A stretch of DNA of 64,000 nt from Nematostella vectensis (GCF_932526225.1 NC_064044.1:15005453-15069452), one strand, 5' to 3'. Counted from the stretch's first letter, positions 10,487-21,842 are shown. Made by a program: numbers and translations. Notes: generated from the letters alone by a model not told the origin.

Positions 10487-10536
<50 letters not shown>

Positions 10537-10542
10537 TTCGGC
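10441..10542 (-). tRNA. tRNA-Phe(GAA)-like, F1
   Basis: It shares the TTCCGGC acceptor strand and TGTAGC insert loop with the copy at 6604. Confidence 0.62.
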
Positions 10543-10726
10543 ACGTTTATGTCCAAACTTAGTCTGCTCGGGCTTAAATATGATGAATTTTGTATGAAAA
10601 AAATAAAAAGTGCGCAAAATGGCTACCAAAGAAGGACTGCTCTTCCTCGCCATTGTTTTTGCGCAATAATCAAAACTTTATCTAATTATAAAAGTAAGAA
10701 CTTCTAGATTTAAAAAAATGCATTTT

Positions 10727-10798
10727 TTCCCATACCGGGAGTCAAACCCTGGCAGTCTGGGTTAAAACCAGAAATCCTAACCGCTAGACCATATGGGA
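10727..10798 (-). tRNA. tRNA-Glu body with anticodon TTA, E6
   Basis: The anticodon loop reads TTTTAAC, so the anticodon is TTA, complementary to the stop codon UAA. The counterpart at 22586 keeps TTC. The T-loop also loses C56. Confidence 0.6.
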
Positions 10799-10976
10799 TA
10801 TCTGCTCACCTTAGGAAATGTTTTCTTGATTAAATACAGCGCGAAGAATAGTATTATGATACGATGATGTTTTCTCCATAAATTTATCAAGCTCATATTT
10901 GTACCATTCTTTACAAACATGTCTGCCGTGTCTTGACTGTGAAAGAGCTACAGTCAACAAAAATGGTTTAAAGAAA

Positions 10977-11022
10977 TGCCGAAACCCGGGAATGTTCAGA
11001 GTTCCTACAAACTCTCCGGATT

Positions 11023-11072
<50 letters not shown>

Positions 11073-11078
11073 TTCGGC
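10977..11078 (-). tRNA. tRNA-Phe(GAA)-like, F2
   Basis: This is a consensus F2 copy. Confidence 0.66.
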
Positions 11079-11261
11079 AAGTTCATGTCCAGACTTTGTC
11101 TGCTTTTGCTTAAATATGATGAATTTTGTATGAAAAACTAAAAAGTGCGCAAAATGTCAAACAAAGAAGGACTGCTCTTCTTCGCCATTGTTTTTGCGCA
11201 ATAATCAAAACTTTTTCTAATTATAAAAGTAAGACCTTCTAGATTTAAAAAAAATGCACTT

Positions 11262-11333
11262 TCCCCATACCTGGAGTCGAACCCGGGCCGTCTGGGTGAA
11301 AACAAGAAATCCGAACCGCTAGACCATATGGGA
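11262..11333 (-). tRNA. tRNA-Glu(TTC), E1-like
   Basis: The T-loop is intact; single changes lie at the acceptor end, T-stem, anticodon stem and D-loop. Confidence 0.65.
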
Positions 11334-11511
11334 TATCTGCTCAACTTAGGAAATGTTTTCTTGCTTATTAACAGCGCGAAGAATAGTATCATGATACGAT
11401 GATGTTTTCTCCATAAATTTATTAAGCTCATATATGTGCCATACTCTACAAACATGTCTGCCGTGTCTTGACTGTGAAAGAGCTCCAGTTAACAAAAATG
11501 GTTTAAAAAAA

Positions 11512-11566
11512 TGCCGAAACCCGGGATTTTTCAGAGTTCCTACAAACTCTCCGGATTGAACCAGGA

Positions 11567-11607
<41 letters not shown>

Positions 11608-11613
11608 TTCGGC
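11512..11613 (-). tRNA. tRNA-Phe(GAA)-like, F1
   Basis: This is a consensus F1 copy apart from one change next to the T-stem. Confidence 0.68.
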
Positions 11614-11797
11614 ATGTTCATGTCCACACTTAGTCTGCTCGGGCTTAAATATGATGAATTTTGAATGAAAAAATAAATAGTGCGCAAAATGGCAAACAAA
11701 GAAGAACTGCTTTTCTTCGCCATTGCTTTTGCGCAAAAATCAAAATTTTATCTAATTATAAAAGTAAGACCTTCTAGATTTAAAAAAATGTATTTTT

Positions 11798-11869
11798 TTT
11801 TCATACCGGGAGTCGAACCCGGGCCGTCTGGGTGAAAACCAGAAATCCTAACCGCTAAACCATATGGGA
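11798..11869 (-). tRNA. tRNA-Glu(TTC), E1-like
   Basis: The T-arm is perfect, but the acceptor 3' strand TATGAAA leaves two mismatches. It spans the junction of the two 11,859-bp blocks. Confidence 0.65.
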
Positions 11870-12047
11870 TATCTGCTCACCTTAGGAAATGTTTTCTTGA
11901 TTAAATACAGCGCGAAGAATAGTATTATGATACGATGATGTTTTCTCCATAAATTTATCAAGCTCATATTTGTACCATTCTTTACAAACATGTCTGCCGT
12001 GTCTTGACTGTGAAAGAGCTACAGTCAACAAAAATGGTTAAAAGAAA

Positions 12048-12093
12048 TGCCAAAACCCGGGAATGTTCAGAGTTCCTACAAACTCTCCGGATT

Positions 12094-12143
<50 letters not shown>

Positions 12144-12149
12144 TCCGGC
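12048..12149 (-). tRNA. tRNA-Phe(GAA)-like, F2
   Basis: This is the second-block counterpart of 189-290. Confidence 0.6.
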
Positions 12150-12333
12150 ACGTTCATGTCCAGACTTCGTCTGCTCGGGCTTAAATATGATGAATTTTGT
12201 ATGAAAAAATAAAAAGTGCGCAAAATGTCAAATAAAGAAGGACTGCTCTTCTTCGCCATTTTTTTTGCGCAATAATCAAAACTTTATCTAATTATAAAAG
12301 TAAGAACTTCTAGATTTAAAAAAAATGCATTTT

Positions 12334-12405
12334 TTCCCATACCGGGAGTAGAACCATGGCAGTCTGGGTGAAAACCAGACATCCTAACCGCTAGACCATA
12401 TGGGA
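12334..12405 (-). tRNA. tRNA-Glu(TTC), E2
   Basis: This is the second-block counterpart of 475-546. Confidence 0.55.
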
Positions 12406-12583
12406 TATCTGCTCACCTTAGGAAATGTTTTCTTGATTAAATACAGCGCGAAGAATAGTATTATGATACGATGATGTTTTCTCCATAAATTTATCAAGCT
12501 CATATTTGTACCATTCTTTACAAACATGTCTGCCGTGTCTTGACTGTGAAAGAGCTACAGTCAACAAAAATGGTTTAAAGAAA

Positions 12584-12638
12584 TGCCAAAACCCGGGAAT
12601 GTTCAGAGTTCCTACAAACTCTCCAGATTGAACCAGGA

Positions 12639-12679
<41 letters not shown>

Positions 12680-12685
12680 TTTGGC
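12584..12685 (-). tRNA. tRNA-Phe(GAA)-like, F2
   Basis: This is the second-block counterpart of 725-826. Confidence 0.65.
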
Positions 12686-12867
12686 ACGTTCATGTCCAGA
12701 CTTCGTCTGCTCGGGCTTAAATATGATGAATTTTGTATGAAAAAATAAAAAGTGCGCAAAATGTCAAATAAAGAAGGACTGCTCTTCTTCGCCATTGTTT
12801 TTGCGCAATAATCAAAACTTTATCTAATTATAAAAGTAAGACCTTCTAGATTTAAAAAAATGCATTT

Positions 12868-12939
12868 TTCCCATACCGGGAGTAGAACCCGTGACGTCTG
12901 GGTAAAAACCAGAAATCCTAACCGCTAGACCATATGGGA
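12868..12939 (-). tRNA. tRNA-Glu body with anticodon TTT, E2
   Basis: It keeps the TTT anticodon of its counterpart at 1009, so that change predates the block duplication. Confidence 0.6.
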
Positions 12940-13116
12940 TACCTGCTCACCTTAGGAAATGTTTTCTTGATTAAATACAGCGCGAAGAATAGTATTATGA
13001 TACGATGATGTTTTCTCCATAAATTTATGAAGCTCATATTTGTGCCATTCTTTACAAACATGTCTGCCGCGTCTTGACTGTGAAAGAGCTCCAGTCAACA
13101 AAAATGGTTTAAAAAA

Positions 13117-13174
13117 TGCCAAAACCCGGGATTTTTCAGAGTTCCTACAAACTCTCCGGATTGAACCAGGGACA

Positions 13175-13212
<38 letters not shown>

Positions 13213-13218
13213 TTCGGC
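13117..13218 (-). tRNA. tRNA-Phe(GAA)-like, F1
   Basis: It differs from 1258 by G in place of C in the acceptor, giving TTTTGGC here. Confidence 0.65.
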
Positions 13219-13396
13219 ACGTTCATGTCCACACTTAGTCGGCTCGGGCTTAAATATGATGAATTTTGAATGAAAAAATAAAAAGTGAAAAAATGGCATT
13301 CAAAGAAAGCCTGCTCTTCCTCGCCATTGTTTTATGCGCAATATTCAAAACTTTGTTTTTGCGCAATAGTGGAAACTTTATCTAATTAAATCGGTA

Positions 13397-13429
13397 AGTC
13401 TGACGCTCTCCCAACTGAGCTATTTCGGC
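13397..13429 (-). pseudogene. tRNA-Phe 5' fragment
   Basis: This is the second-block counterpart of the fragment at 1538. Confidence 0.85.
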
Positions 13430-13611
13430 AAGTTCATGTCCAGACTTCGTCTGCTCGGGCTTAAATATGATGAATTTTGTATGAAAAACTAAAAAGTGCG
13501 CAAAATGTCAAACAAAGAAGGACTGCTCTTCTTCGCCATTGTTTTTGCGCAATAATCAAAACTTTTTCTAATTATAAAAGTAAGACCTTCTAGATTTAAA
13601 AAAATGCATTT

Positions 13612-13683
13612 TTCCAATACCGGGAGTCGAACCCGGGCCGTCTGGGTGAAAACCAGAGATCCTAACCGCTAGACCATATGGGA
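13612..13683 (-). tRNA. tRNA-Glu(TTC), E1
   Basis: This is the second-block counterpart of 1753. Confidence 0.8.
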
Positions 13684-13862
13684 TACCTGCTCACCTTAGG
13701 AAATGTTTTCTTGCTTATTAACAGCGCGAAAGAATAGTATCATGATACGATGACGTTTTCTCCATCAATTTATTAAGCTCATATATGTGCCATACTTTAC
13801 AAACATGTCTGCCGTGTCTTGACTGTGAAAGAGCTCCAGTTAACAAAAATGGTTTAAAAAAA

Positions 13863-13908
13863 TGCCGAAACCCGGGATTTTTCAGAGTTCCTACAAACTC
13901 TCCGGATT

Positions 13909-13958
<50 letters not shown>

Positions 13959-13964
13959 TTCGGC
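13863..13964 (-). tRNA. tRNA-Phe(GAA)-like, F1
   Basis: This is the second-block counterpart of 2004. Confidence 0.7.
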
Positions 13965-14142
13965 ACGTTCATGTCCACACTTAGTCTGCTCGGGCTTAAA
14001 TATTATGAATTTTGAATGAAAAAATAAAAAGTGCCAAAATGGCAACCAAAGAAAGACTGCTCTTCCTCGCCATTGTTTTTTGCGCAATATTCAAAACTTT
14101 GTTTTTGCGCAATAGTGGAAACTTTATCTAATTAAATCGGTA

Positions 14143-14175
14143 AGTCTGACGCTCTCCCAACTGAGCTATTTCGGC
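14143..14175 (-). pseudogene. tRNA-Phe 5' fragment
   Basis: This is the second-block counterpart of the fragment at 2284. Confidence 0.85.
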
Positions 14176-14382
14176 ACGTTCATGTCCAGACTTAGTCTGC
14201 TCGGGCTTAAATATGATGAATTTTGAATGAAAAAATAAAAAGTGCCAAAATGGCAACCAAAGAAAGACTGCTCTTCCTCGCCATTGTTTTCTGCGCAATA
14301 TTCAAAACTTTGTTTTTGCGCAATAGTCTAAACTTTATCTAATTAAATCGGTAAGAACTTCTAGATTAAAATAAAAGAGATT

Positions 14383-14454
14383 TTCCCGTACCGGGAGTCG
14401 AACCCTGGCAGTCTGGGTGAAAACCAGAAATCCTAACCGCTAGACCATATGGGA
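14383..14454 (-). tRNA. tRNA-Glu(TTC), E4-like
   Basis: This is the second-block counterpart of 2524. Confidence 0.7.
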
Positions 14455-14631
14455 TATCTGCTCAACTTAGGAAATGTTTTCTTGCTTATTAACAGCGCGA
14501 AGAATAGTATCATGATACGGTGATGTTTTCTCCATAAATTTATTTATCTCATATTTGTGCCATTCTTTACAAACATGTCTGCCGTGTCTTGACTGTGAAA
14601 ATCTACAGTCAACAAAAATGGTTTAAAAAAA

Positions 14632-14733
14632 TGCCGAAACCCGGGATTTTTCAGAGTTCCTACAAACTTTCCTGATTGCACCAAGGACCTTCAGATCTTC
14701 AGTCTGACGCGCTCCCAACTGAGCTATTTCGGC
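14632..14733 (-). tRNA. tRNA-Phe(GAA)-like, F1, divergent
   Basis: This is the second-block counterpart of 2773, with the same divergent T-loop. Confidence 0.5.
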
Positions 14734-14939
14734 ACGTTCATATCTAGCCTAAGTTTTCTTTGGCTTAAATATGATGAATTTTGAATGAAAAAATAAAAAG
14801 TGCCAAATTGGCAACCAAAGAAGGACTGCTCTTCCTCGCCATTGTTTTTGCGCAATAATCAAATCTTTGTTTTTGCGCAATAGTGGAAACTTTTTCCAAT
14901 TAAATAGGTAAGAACTTCTAGATTAAAATAAAAGAGATT

Positions 14940-15011
14940 TTCCCGTAGCGGGAGTCGAACCCTGGCAGTCTGGGTGAAAACCAGAAATCCTAAACGCTGA
15001 ACCATATGGGA
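14940..15011 (-). tRNA. tRNA-Glu(TTC), E4-like
   Basis: This is the second-block counterpart of 3081. Confidence 0.5.
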
Positions 15012-15188
15012 TATCTGCTCAACTTAGGAAATGTTTTCTTGCTTATTAACAGCGCGAAGAATAGTATCATGATACGATGATGTTTTCTCCATAAATTTAT
15101 TAAGCAAATATTTTTGCAATTCTTTACAAACATGTCTGCCGTGTCTTGACTGTGAAAGAGCTCCACTTAACAAAAATGGTTTCAAAAA

Positions 15189-15290
15189 TGCCGAAACCCG
15201 GGATTTTTCAGAGTTCCTACAAACTCTCCGGATTGAACCAGGGACCTTCAGATCTTCAGTCTAACGCTCTCCCAACTGAGCTATTTCGGC
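15189..15290 (-). tRNA. tRNA-Phe(GAA)-like, F1
   Basis: This is the second-block counterpart of 3330. Confidence 0.65.
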
Positions 15291-15473
15291 ACGTTCATGT
15301 CCAGACTTCGTCTGCTCGGGCTTAAATATGATGAATTTTGTATGAAAAAATAAAAAGTGCGCAAAATGTCAAACAAAGAAGGACTGCTCTTCTTCGACAT
15401 TGTTTTTGCGCAATAATCAAAACCTTATCTAATTATAGAAGTAAGACCTTCTAGATTTAAAAAAATGTATTTT

Positions 15474-15545
15474 TTCCCATACCGGGAGTCAAACCCGGAC
15501 AGTCTGGGTGAAAACCAGAAATCCTAACCGCTAGACCATATGGGA
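15474..15545 (-). tRNA. tRNA-Glu(TTC), T-loop C56 changed
   Basis: This is the second-block counterpart of 3615. Confidence 0.65.
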
Positions 15546-15722
15546 TATCTGCTCACCTTAGGAAATGTTTTCTTGATTAAATACAGCGCGAAGAATAGTA
15601 TTGTGATACGATGATGTTTTCTCCATAAATTAATCAAGCTCATATTTGTACCATTCTTTACAAACATGTCTGCCGTGTCTTGACTGTGAAAGAGCTCCAG
15701 TTAACAAAAATGGTTTAAAAAA

Positions 15723-15782
15723 TGCAGAAACCCGGGATTTTTCAGAGTTCCTACAAACTCTCCGAATTGAACCAGGGACCTA

Positions 15783-15818
<36 letters not shown>

Positions 15819-15824
15819 TTCGGC
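15723..15824 (-). tRNA. tRNA-Phe(GAA)-like, F1
   Basis: This is the second-block counterpart of 3864. Confidence 0.6.
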
Positions 15825-16029
15825 ACGTTCATGTCCAGACTTCGTCTGCTCGGGCTTAAATATGATGAATTTTGTATGAAAAAATAAAAATGCGCAAAAT
15901 GTCTTCCAAAGAAGGACTGCACTTCCTCGCAATTGTTTTTGCGCAATATTCAAAACTTTGCTTTTGCGCAATAGTCGAAACTTTATCTAATTAAATCGGT
16001 AAGAACTTCTAGATTAAAATAAAAGAGAT

Positions 16030-16101
16030 TTTCCGTACCGGGAGTCGAACTCTGGCAGTCTGGGTGAAAACCAGAAATCCTAACCGCTAGACCATATGGG
16101 A
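16030..16101 (-). tRNA. tRNA-Glu(TTC), E3
   Basis: This is the second-block counterpart of 4171. Confidence 0.5.
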
Positions 16102-16279
16102 TATCTGCTCAATTTAGGAAATCGTTTCTTGCTTATTAACAGCGCGAAGAATAGTATCATGATACGATGAGGTTTTCTCCATAAATTTATCAAGCTCATA
16201 TTTGTGCCATACTTTAAAAACATGTCTGCCGTGTCTTGACTGTCAAAGAGCTCCAGTCAACAAAAATGGTTTAAAAATA

Positions 16280-16338
16280 TGCCGAAACCGGGGATTTTTC
16301 AGAGTTCCTACAAACTCTCCGGATTGAACCAGGGACCA

Positions 16339-16369
<31 letters not shown>

Positions 16370-16381
16370 CGCTATTTCGGC
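16280..16381 (-). tRNA. tRNA-Phe(GAA)-like, F1
   Basis: This is the second-block counterpart of 4421. Confidence 0.55.
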
Positions 16382-16559
16382 ACGTTCATGTTCAGACTTA
16401 GTCTGCTCGGGCTTAAATATGATGAATTTTGTAAAAAAAAAAAGTGCGCAAAATGTCAAACAAAGAAGGACTGCTCTTCCTCGCCATTGTTTTTGCGCAA
16501 TAATCAAAACTTTATCTAATTATAAAAGTAAGTACTTCTAGATTTAAAAAAATGCATTT

Positions 16560-16631
16560 TTCCCATACCGGGAGTCGAACCCGGGCAGTCTAGGTGAAAA
16601 CCAGAAATCCTAACCGCTATACCATATGGGA
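16560..16631 (-). tRNA. tRNA-Glu(TTC), E1, intact
   Basis: This is the second-block counterpart of 4701. Confidence 0.88.
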
Positions 16632-16809
16632 TATCTGTTCACCTTGGGAAATGTTTTCTTGATTAAATACAGCGCGAAGAATAGTATTATGATACGATGA
16701 TGTTTTCTCCATAAATTTATCAAGCTCATATTTGTGCCATTCTTTACAAACATGTCTGCCGTGTCTTGACTGTGAAAGAGCTCCAGTTAACAAAAATGGT
16801 TTAAAAAAA

Positions 16810-16855
16810 TGCCGAAACCCGGGATTTTTCAGAGTTCCTACAAACTCTCCAGATT

Positions 16856-16889
<34 letters not shown>

Positions 16890-16911
16890 ATCCCAACTGA
16901 GCTATTACGAC
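16810..16911 (-). tRNA. tRNA-Phe(GAA)-like, F1
   Basis: This is the second-block counterpart of 4951. Confidence 0.55.
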
Positions 16912-17118
16912 ACGTTCATGTCCAGACTTAGTCTGCTCGGGCTTGAATATGATGAATTTTGAATGAAAAAATTAAAAAGTGCCAAAATGGCAACCAAAGA
17001 AGGACTGCTCTTCCTCGCCATTGTTTTTGCGCAATAATCAAAACTTTGTTTTTGCGCAAAAGTCGAGACTTTATCTAATTAAATCGGTAAGAACTTCTAG
17101 ATTAAAAAAAAAGAGATT

Positions 17119-17190
17119 TTCCCATACCGGGAGTCGAACCCGGGCCGTCTGGGTGAAAAACCGAAATCCTAACCGCTAGACCATATGGGA
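17119..17190 (-). tRNA. tRNA-Glu(TTC), E1
   Basis: This is the second-block counterpart of 5260, with the same anticodon-stem damage. Confidence 0.7.
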
Positions 17191-17368
17191 TACCTGCTCA
17201 CCTTAGGAAATGTTTTCTTGATTAAATACAGCGCGAAGAATCGTATTATGATACGATGATGTTTTCTCCATAAATTTATCAAGCTCATATTTGTGCCATT
17301 CTTTACAAACATGTCTGCCGTGTCTTGACAGTGAAAGAGCTCCAGTTAACAAAAATGGTTTAAAAAAA

Positions 17369-17470
17369 TGCCGGAACCCGGGATTTTTCAGAGTTTCTAC
17401 AAACTCTCCGGATTGAACCAGGGACCTTCAGATCTTTAGTCTGACGCTCTCCCAACTGAGCTATTTCGGC
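17369..17470 (-). tRNA. tRNA-Phe with anticodon AAA, F1
   Basis: Counterpart of 5510. Here the 3' T run is unbroken (T7), while in the first block a base change interrupts it. Confidence 0.62.
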
Positions 17471-17653
17471 ACGTTTATGTCCAGACTTAGTCTGCTCGGG
17501 CTTAAATATGATGAATTTTGTATGAAAAAATAAAAAGTGCGCAAAATGGCTACCAAAGAAGGACTGCTCTTCCTCGCCATTGTTTTTGCTCAATAATCAA
17601 AACTTTATCTGATTATAAAAGTAAGAACTTCTAGATTTAAAAAAATGCATTTG

Positions 17654-17725
17654 TTCCCATACCGGGAGTCGAACCCTGGCAGTCTGTGTGAAAACCAGAA
17701 ATCCTAACCGCTAGATCATATGGGA
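17654..17725 (-). tRNA. tRNA-Glu(TTC), E6
   Basis: This is the second-block counterpart of 5795. Confidence 0.65.
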
Positions 17726-17903
17726 TATCTGCTCACCTTAGGAAATGTTTTCTTGATTAAATACAGCGCGAAGAATAGTATTATGATACGATGATGTTTT
17801 CTCCATAAATTTATCAAGCTCATATTTGTGCCATTCTTTACAAACATGTCTGCCGTGTCTTGACTGTGAAAGAGCTCCAGTTAACAAAAATGGTTTAAAA
17901 AAA

Positions 17904-17949
17904 TGCCGAAACCCGGGATTTTTCAGAGTTCCTACAAACTCTCCAGATT

Positions 17950-17983
<34 letters not shown>

Positions 17984-18005
17984 ATCCCAACTGAGCTATT
18001 TCGAC
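17904..18005 (-). tRNA. tRNA-Phe(GAA)-like, F1
   Basis: This is the second-block counterpart of 6045. Confidence 0.65.
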
Positions 18006-18212
18006 ACGTTCATGTCCAGACTTAGTCTGCTCGGGCTTAAATATGATGAATTTTGAATGAAAAAATTAAAAAGTGCCAAAATGGCAACCAAAGAAGGACT
18101 GCTCTTCCTCGCCATTGTTTTTGCGCAATAATCAAAACTTTGTTTTTGCGCAATAGTCGAGACTTTATCTAATTAAATCGGTAAGAACTTCTAGATTAAA
18201 ATAAAAGAGATT

Positions 18213-18284
18213 TTCCCATACCGGGAGTAGAACCCGGGCCGTCTGGGTGAAAACCAGAAATCCTAACCGCTAGACCATATGGGA
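18213..18284 (-). tRNA. tRNA-Glu(TTC), E2
   Basis: This is the second-block counterpart of 6354. Confidence 0.78.
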
Positions 18285-18462
18285 TACCTGCTCACCTTAG
18301 GAAATGTTTTCTTGATTAAATACATTGCGAAGAATAGTATTATGATACGATGATGTTTTCTCCATAAATTTATCAAGCTCATATTTGTGCCATTCTTTAC
18401 AAACATGTCTGCCGTGTCTTGACAGTGAAAGAGCTCCAGTTAACAAAAATGGTTTAAAAAAA

Positions 18463-18508
18463 TGCCGGAACCCGGGATTTTTCAGAGTTGCTACAAACTC
18501 TCCGGATT

Positions 18509-18558
<50 letters not shown>

Positions 18559-18564
18559 TTCGGC
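18463..18564 (-). tRNA. tRNA-Phe(GAA)-like, F1
   Basis: This is the second-block counterpart of 6604. Confidence 0.62.
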
Positions 18565-18748
18565 ACGTTTATGTCCAAACTTAGTCTGCTCGGGCTTAAA
18601 TATGATGATTATTGTATAGAAAAATAAAAAGTGCGCAAAATGGCTACCAAAGAAGGACTGCTCTTCCTCGCCGTTGTTTTCGCGCAATAATCAAAACTTT
18701 ATCTAATTATAAAAGCAAGAACTTCTAGATTTAAAAAAAATGCATTTT

Positions 18749-18820
18749 TTCCCATACCGGGAGTCGAACCCTGGCAGTCTGGTTGAAAACCAGAAATCCT
18801 AACCGCTAGACCATATGGGA
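18749..18820 (-). tRNA. tRNA-Glu(TTC), E6
   Basis: This is the second-block counterpart of 6890. Confidence 0.7.
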
Positions 18821-18999
18821 TATCTGCTCACCTTAGGAAATGTTTTCTTGATTAAATACAGCGCGAAGAATAGTATTATGATACGATGATGTTTTCTCCA
18901 TAAATTTATCAAGCTCATATTTGTACCATTCTTTACAAACATGTCTGCCGTGTCTTGACTGTGAAAGAGTTCCAGTCAACAAAAATGGTTTAAAAATAA

Positions 19000-19101
19000 T
19001 GCCGAAACCCGGGATTTTTCAGAGTTCCTACAAACTCTCCGGATTGAACCAGGGACCTTCAGACCTTCAGTCTGACGCTATCCCAAATGCGCTATGTCGG
19101 C
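19000..19101 (-). tRNA. tRNA-Phe(GAA)-like, diverged
   Basis: This is the second-block counterpart of 7141. Confidence 0.5.
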
Positions 19102-19284
19102 ACGTTCATGTCCAGCCTTAGTCTGCTCGGGCTTAAATATGATGAATTCTGAATGAAAAAACTAAAAAGTGCGTAAAATTGCAACCAAAGAAGGACTGCT
19201 CTTCCTCGCCATTGTTTTTGCGCAAAAATCAAAACTTTTTCTAATTATGAAAGTAAGACCTTCTAGATTTAAAAAAATGCATTT

Positions 19285-19356
19285 TTCCCATACCGGGAGT
19301 CGAACCCGTGCAGTCTGGGTGAAAACCAGAAATCCTAACCGCTAGTCCATATGGGA
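19285..19356 (-). tRNA. tRNA-Glu(TTC), E6
   Basis: This is the second-block counterpart of 7426. Confidence 0.75.
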
Positions 19357-19534
19357 TATCTGCTCACCTTAGGAAATGTTTTCTTGATTAAATACAGCGC
19401 GAAGAATGGTATTATGATACGATGATGTTTTCTCCATAAATTTATCAAGCTCATATTTGTGCCATTCTTTACAAACATGTCTGCCGTGTCTTGACTGTGA
19501 AAGAGCTCCAGTTAACAAAAATGGTTTAAAAAAA

Positions 19535-19580
19535 TGCCGAAACCCGGGATTTTTCAGAGTTCCTACAAACTCTCCAGATT

Positions 19581-19614
<34 letters not shown>

Positions 19615-19636
19615 ATCCAAACTGAGCAATTTCGAC
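19535..19636 (-). tRNA. tRNA-Phe(GAA)-like, F1
   Basis: This is the second-block counterpart of 7676. Confidence 0.55.
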
Positions 19637-19843
19637 ACGTTCATGTCCAGACTTAATCTGCTCGGGCTTAAATATGATGAATTTTTAATGAAAAAATTAA
19701 AAAGTGCCAAAATGGCAACCAAAGAAGGACTGCTCTTCCTCGCCATTGTTTTTGCGCAATAATCAAAACTTTGTTTTTGCGCAATAGTCGAGACTTTATC
19801 TAATTAAATCGGTAAGAACTTCTAGATTAAAAAAAAAGAGATT

Positions 19844-19915
19844 TTCCCATACCGGGAGTCGAACCCGGGCAGTCTGGGTGAAAACCAGAAATCCTAACCG
19901 CTAGACAATATGGGA
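19844..19915 (-). tRNA. tRNA-Glu(TTC), E1, intact
   Basis: This is the second-block counterpart of 7985. Confidence 0.85.
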
Positions 19916-20093
19916 TACCTGCTCACCTTAGGAAATGTTTTCTTGATTAAATACAGCGCGAAGAATAGTATTATGATACGATGATGTTTTCTCCATAAAT
20001 TTATCAAGCTCATATTTGTGCCATTCTTTACAAACATGTCTGCCGTGTCTTGACTGTGAAAGAGCTCCAGTTAACAAAAATGGTTTAAAAAAA

Positions 20094-20139
20094 TGCCGAA
20101 ACCCGGGATTTTTCAGAGTTCCTACAAACTCTCCGGATT

Positions 20140-20189
<50 letters not shown>

Positions 20190-20195
20190 TTCGGC
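20094..20195 (-). tRNA. tRNA-Phe(GAA)-like, F1
   Basis: This is the second-block counterpart of 8235. Confidence 0.7.
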
Positions 20196-20401
20196 ACGTT
20201 CATGTCCAGACTTAGTCTGCCCAAGCTTAAATATGATGAATTTTGTATGAAAAAATAAAAAGTGCCAAAATGGCAACCAAAGAAGGACTGCTCTTCCTCG
20301 CAATTGTTTTTGCGCAATATTCAAAACTTTGTTTTTGCGCAATAGTCGAAACTTTATCTAATTAAATCGGTAAGAACTTCTAGATTAAAATAAAAGAAAT
20401 T

Positions 20402-20473
20402 TTTCCGTACCGGAAGTCGAACCCTGGCAGTCTGGGTGAAAACCAGAAATCCTAACCGCTAGACCATATGGGA
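20402..20473 (-). tRNA. tRNA-Glu(TTC), E4
   Basis: This is the second-block counterpart of 8543. Confidence 0.6.
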
Positions 20474-20651
20474 TATTTGCTTAACCTAGGAAATGTTTTC
20501 TTGATTAAATACAGCGTGAAGAATAGTATTATGATACGATGATGTTTTCTCCATAAATTTATCAAGCTCATATTTGTGCCATTCTTTACAAACATGTCTA
20601 CCGTGTCTTGACTGTGAAAGAGCTCCAGTCAACAAAAATGGTTTGAAGAAT

Positions 20652-20713
20652 TGCCGAAAACCGGGATTTTTCAGAGTTCCCACAAACTCTCTGGATTGAA
20701 CCAGGGACCTTCT

Positions 20714-20747
<34 letters not shown>

Positions 20748-20753
20748 TTCGGC
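20652..20753 (-). tRNA. tRNA-Phe(GAA)-like, F3
   Basis: This is the second-block counterpart of 8793. Confidence 0.55.
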
Positions 20754-20956
20754 ACGTTCATGTCCAGACTTAGTCTGCTTTTGCTTAAATATGATGAATT
20801 TTGAATGAAAAAATAAAAAGTGCCAAAATGGCAACCAAAGAAGGACTGCTCTTCCTCGACATTTTTTGAGCAATAATCAAAACTTTGTTTTTGCGCAATA
20901 GTCGAAACTTTTTCTAATTAAATAGGTAAGAACTTCTAGATTAAAATAAAAGAGAT

Positions 20957-21028
20957 TTTCCGTACCGGGAGTCGAACTCTGGCAGTCTGGGTGAAAACCA
21001 GAAATCCTAACCGCTAGACCATATGGGA
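20957..21028 (-). tRNA. tRNA-Glu(TTC), E3
   Basis: This is the second-block counterpart of 9098. Confidence 0.5.
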
Positions 21029-21206
21029 TATCTGCTCAACTTAGGAAATCGTTTCTTGCTTATTAACAGCGCGAAAAATAGTATCATGATACGATGATGT
21101 TTTCTCCATAAATTTATCAAGCTCATATTTGTACCATTCTTTACAAACATGTCTGCCGTGTCATGACTGTGAAAGAGCTACAGTCAACAAAAATGGTTTA
21201 AAGAAA

Positions 21207-21252
21207 TGCCGAAACCCGGGAATGTTCAGAGTTCCTACAAACTCTCCGGATT

Positions 21253-21302
<50 letters not shown>

Positions 21303-21308
21303 TTCGGC
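21207..21308 (-). tRNA. tRNA-Phe(GAA)-like, F2
   Basis: This is the second-block counterpart of 9348. Confidence 0.66.
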
Positions 21309-21490
21309 AAGTTCATGTCCAGACTTTGTCTGCTCGGGCTTAAATATGATGAATTTTGTATTAAAAACTAAAAAGTGCGCAAAATGTCAAACAAAGAAGT
21401 ACTGCTCTTCTTCGCCATTGTTTTTGCGCAATAATCAAAACTTTTTCTAATTATAAAAGTAAGACCTTCTAGATTTAAAAAAATGCATTT

Positions 21491-21562
21491 TTCCATTACC
21501 GTGAGTCGAACCCGGGCCGTCTGGGTGAAAACGAGAAATCCTAACCGCTAGACCATATGGGA
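21491..21562 (-). tRNA. tRNA-Glu(TTC), E1-like
   Basis: This is the second-block counterpart of 9632. Confidence 0.6.
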
Positions 21563-21740
21563 TATCTGCTCAACTTAGGAAATGTTTTCTTGATTAAATA
21601 CAGCGCGAAGAATAGTATTATGATACGATGATGTTTTCTCCATAAATTTATCAAGCTCATATTTGTGCCATTCTTTACAAACATGTCTGCCGTGTCTTGA
21701 CTGTGAAAGAGCTCCAGTTAACAAAAATGGTTTAAAAAAA

Positions 21741-21786
21741 TGCCAAAACCCGGGATTTTTCAGATTTCCTACAAACACTCCAGATT

Positions 21787-21820
<34 letters not shown>

Positions 21821-21842
21821 ATCCCAACTGAGCTATTTCGAC
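21741..21842 (-). tRNA. tRNA-Phe(GAA)-like, F1
   Basis: This is the second-block counterpart of 9882, with the same broken insert hairpin. Confidence 0.5.

Larger units (their letters stand above)
1..11859. repeat. Higher-order repeat, 11,859 bp, copy 1
   Basis: Every base from 1 has a counterpart exactly 11,859 bp further on, with no indel over the block. By eye I found only about ten single-base differences, for example near 1156, 1259, 1506, 2115, 2206, 2993, 4043, 5507 and 10763. It contains 21 Phe-like genes, 21 Glu genes and two Phe fragments. Confidence 0.95.
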
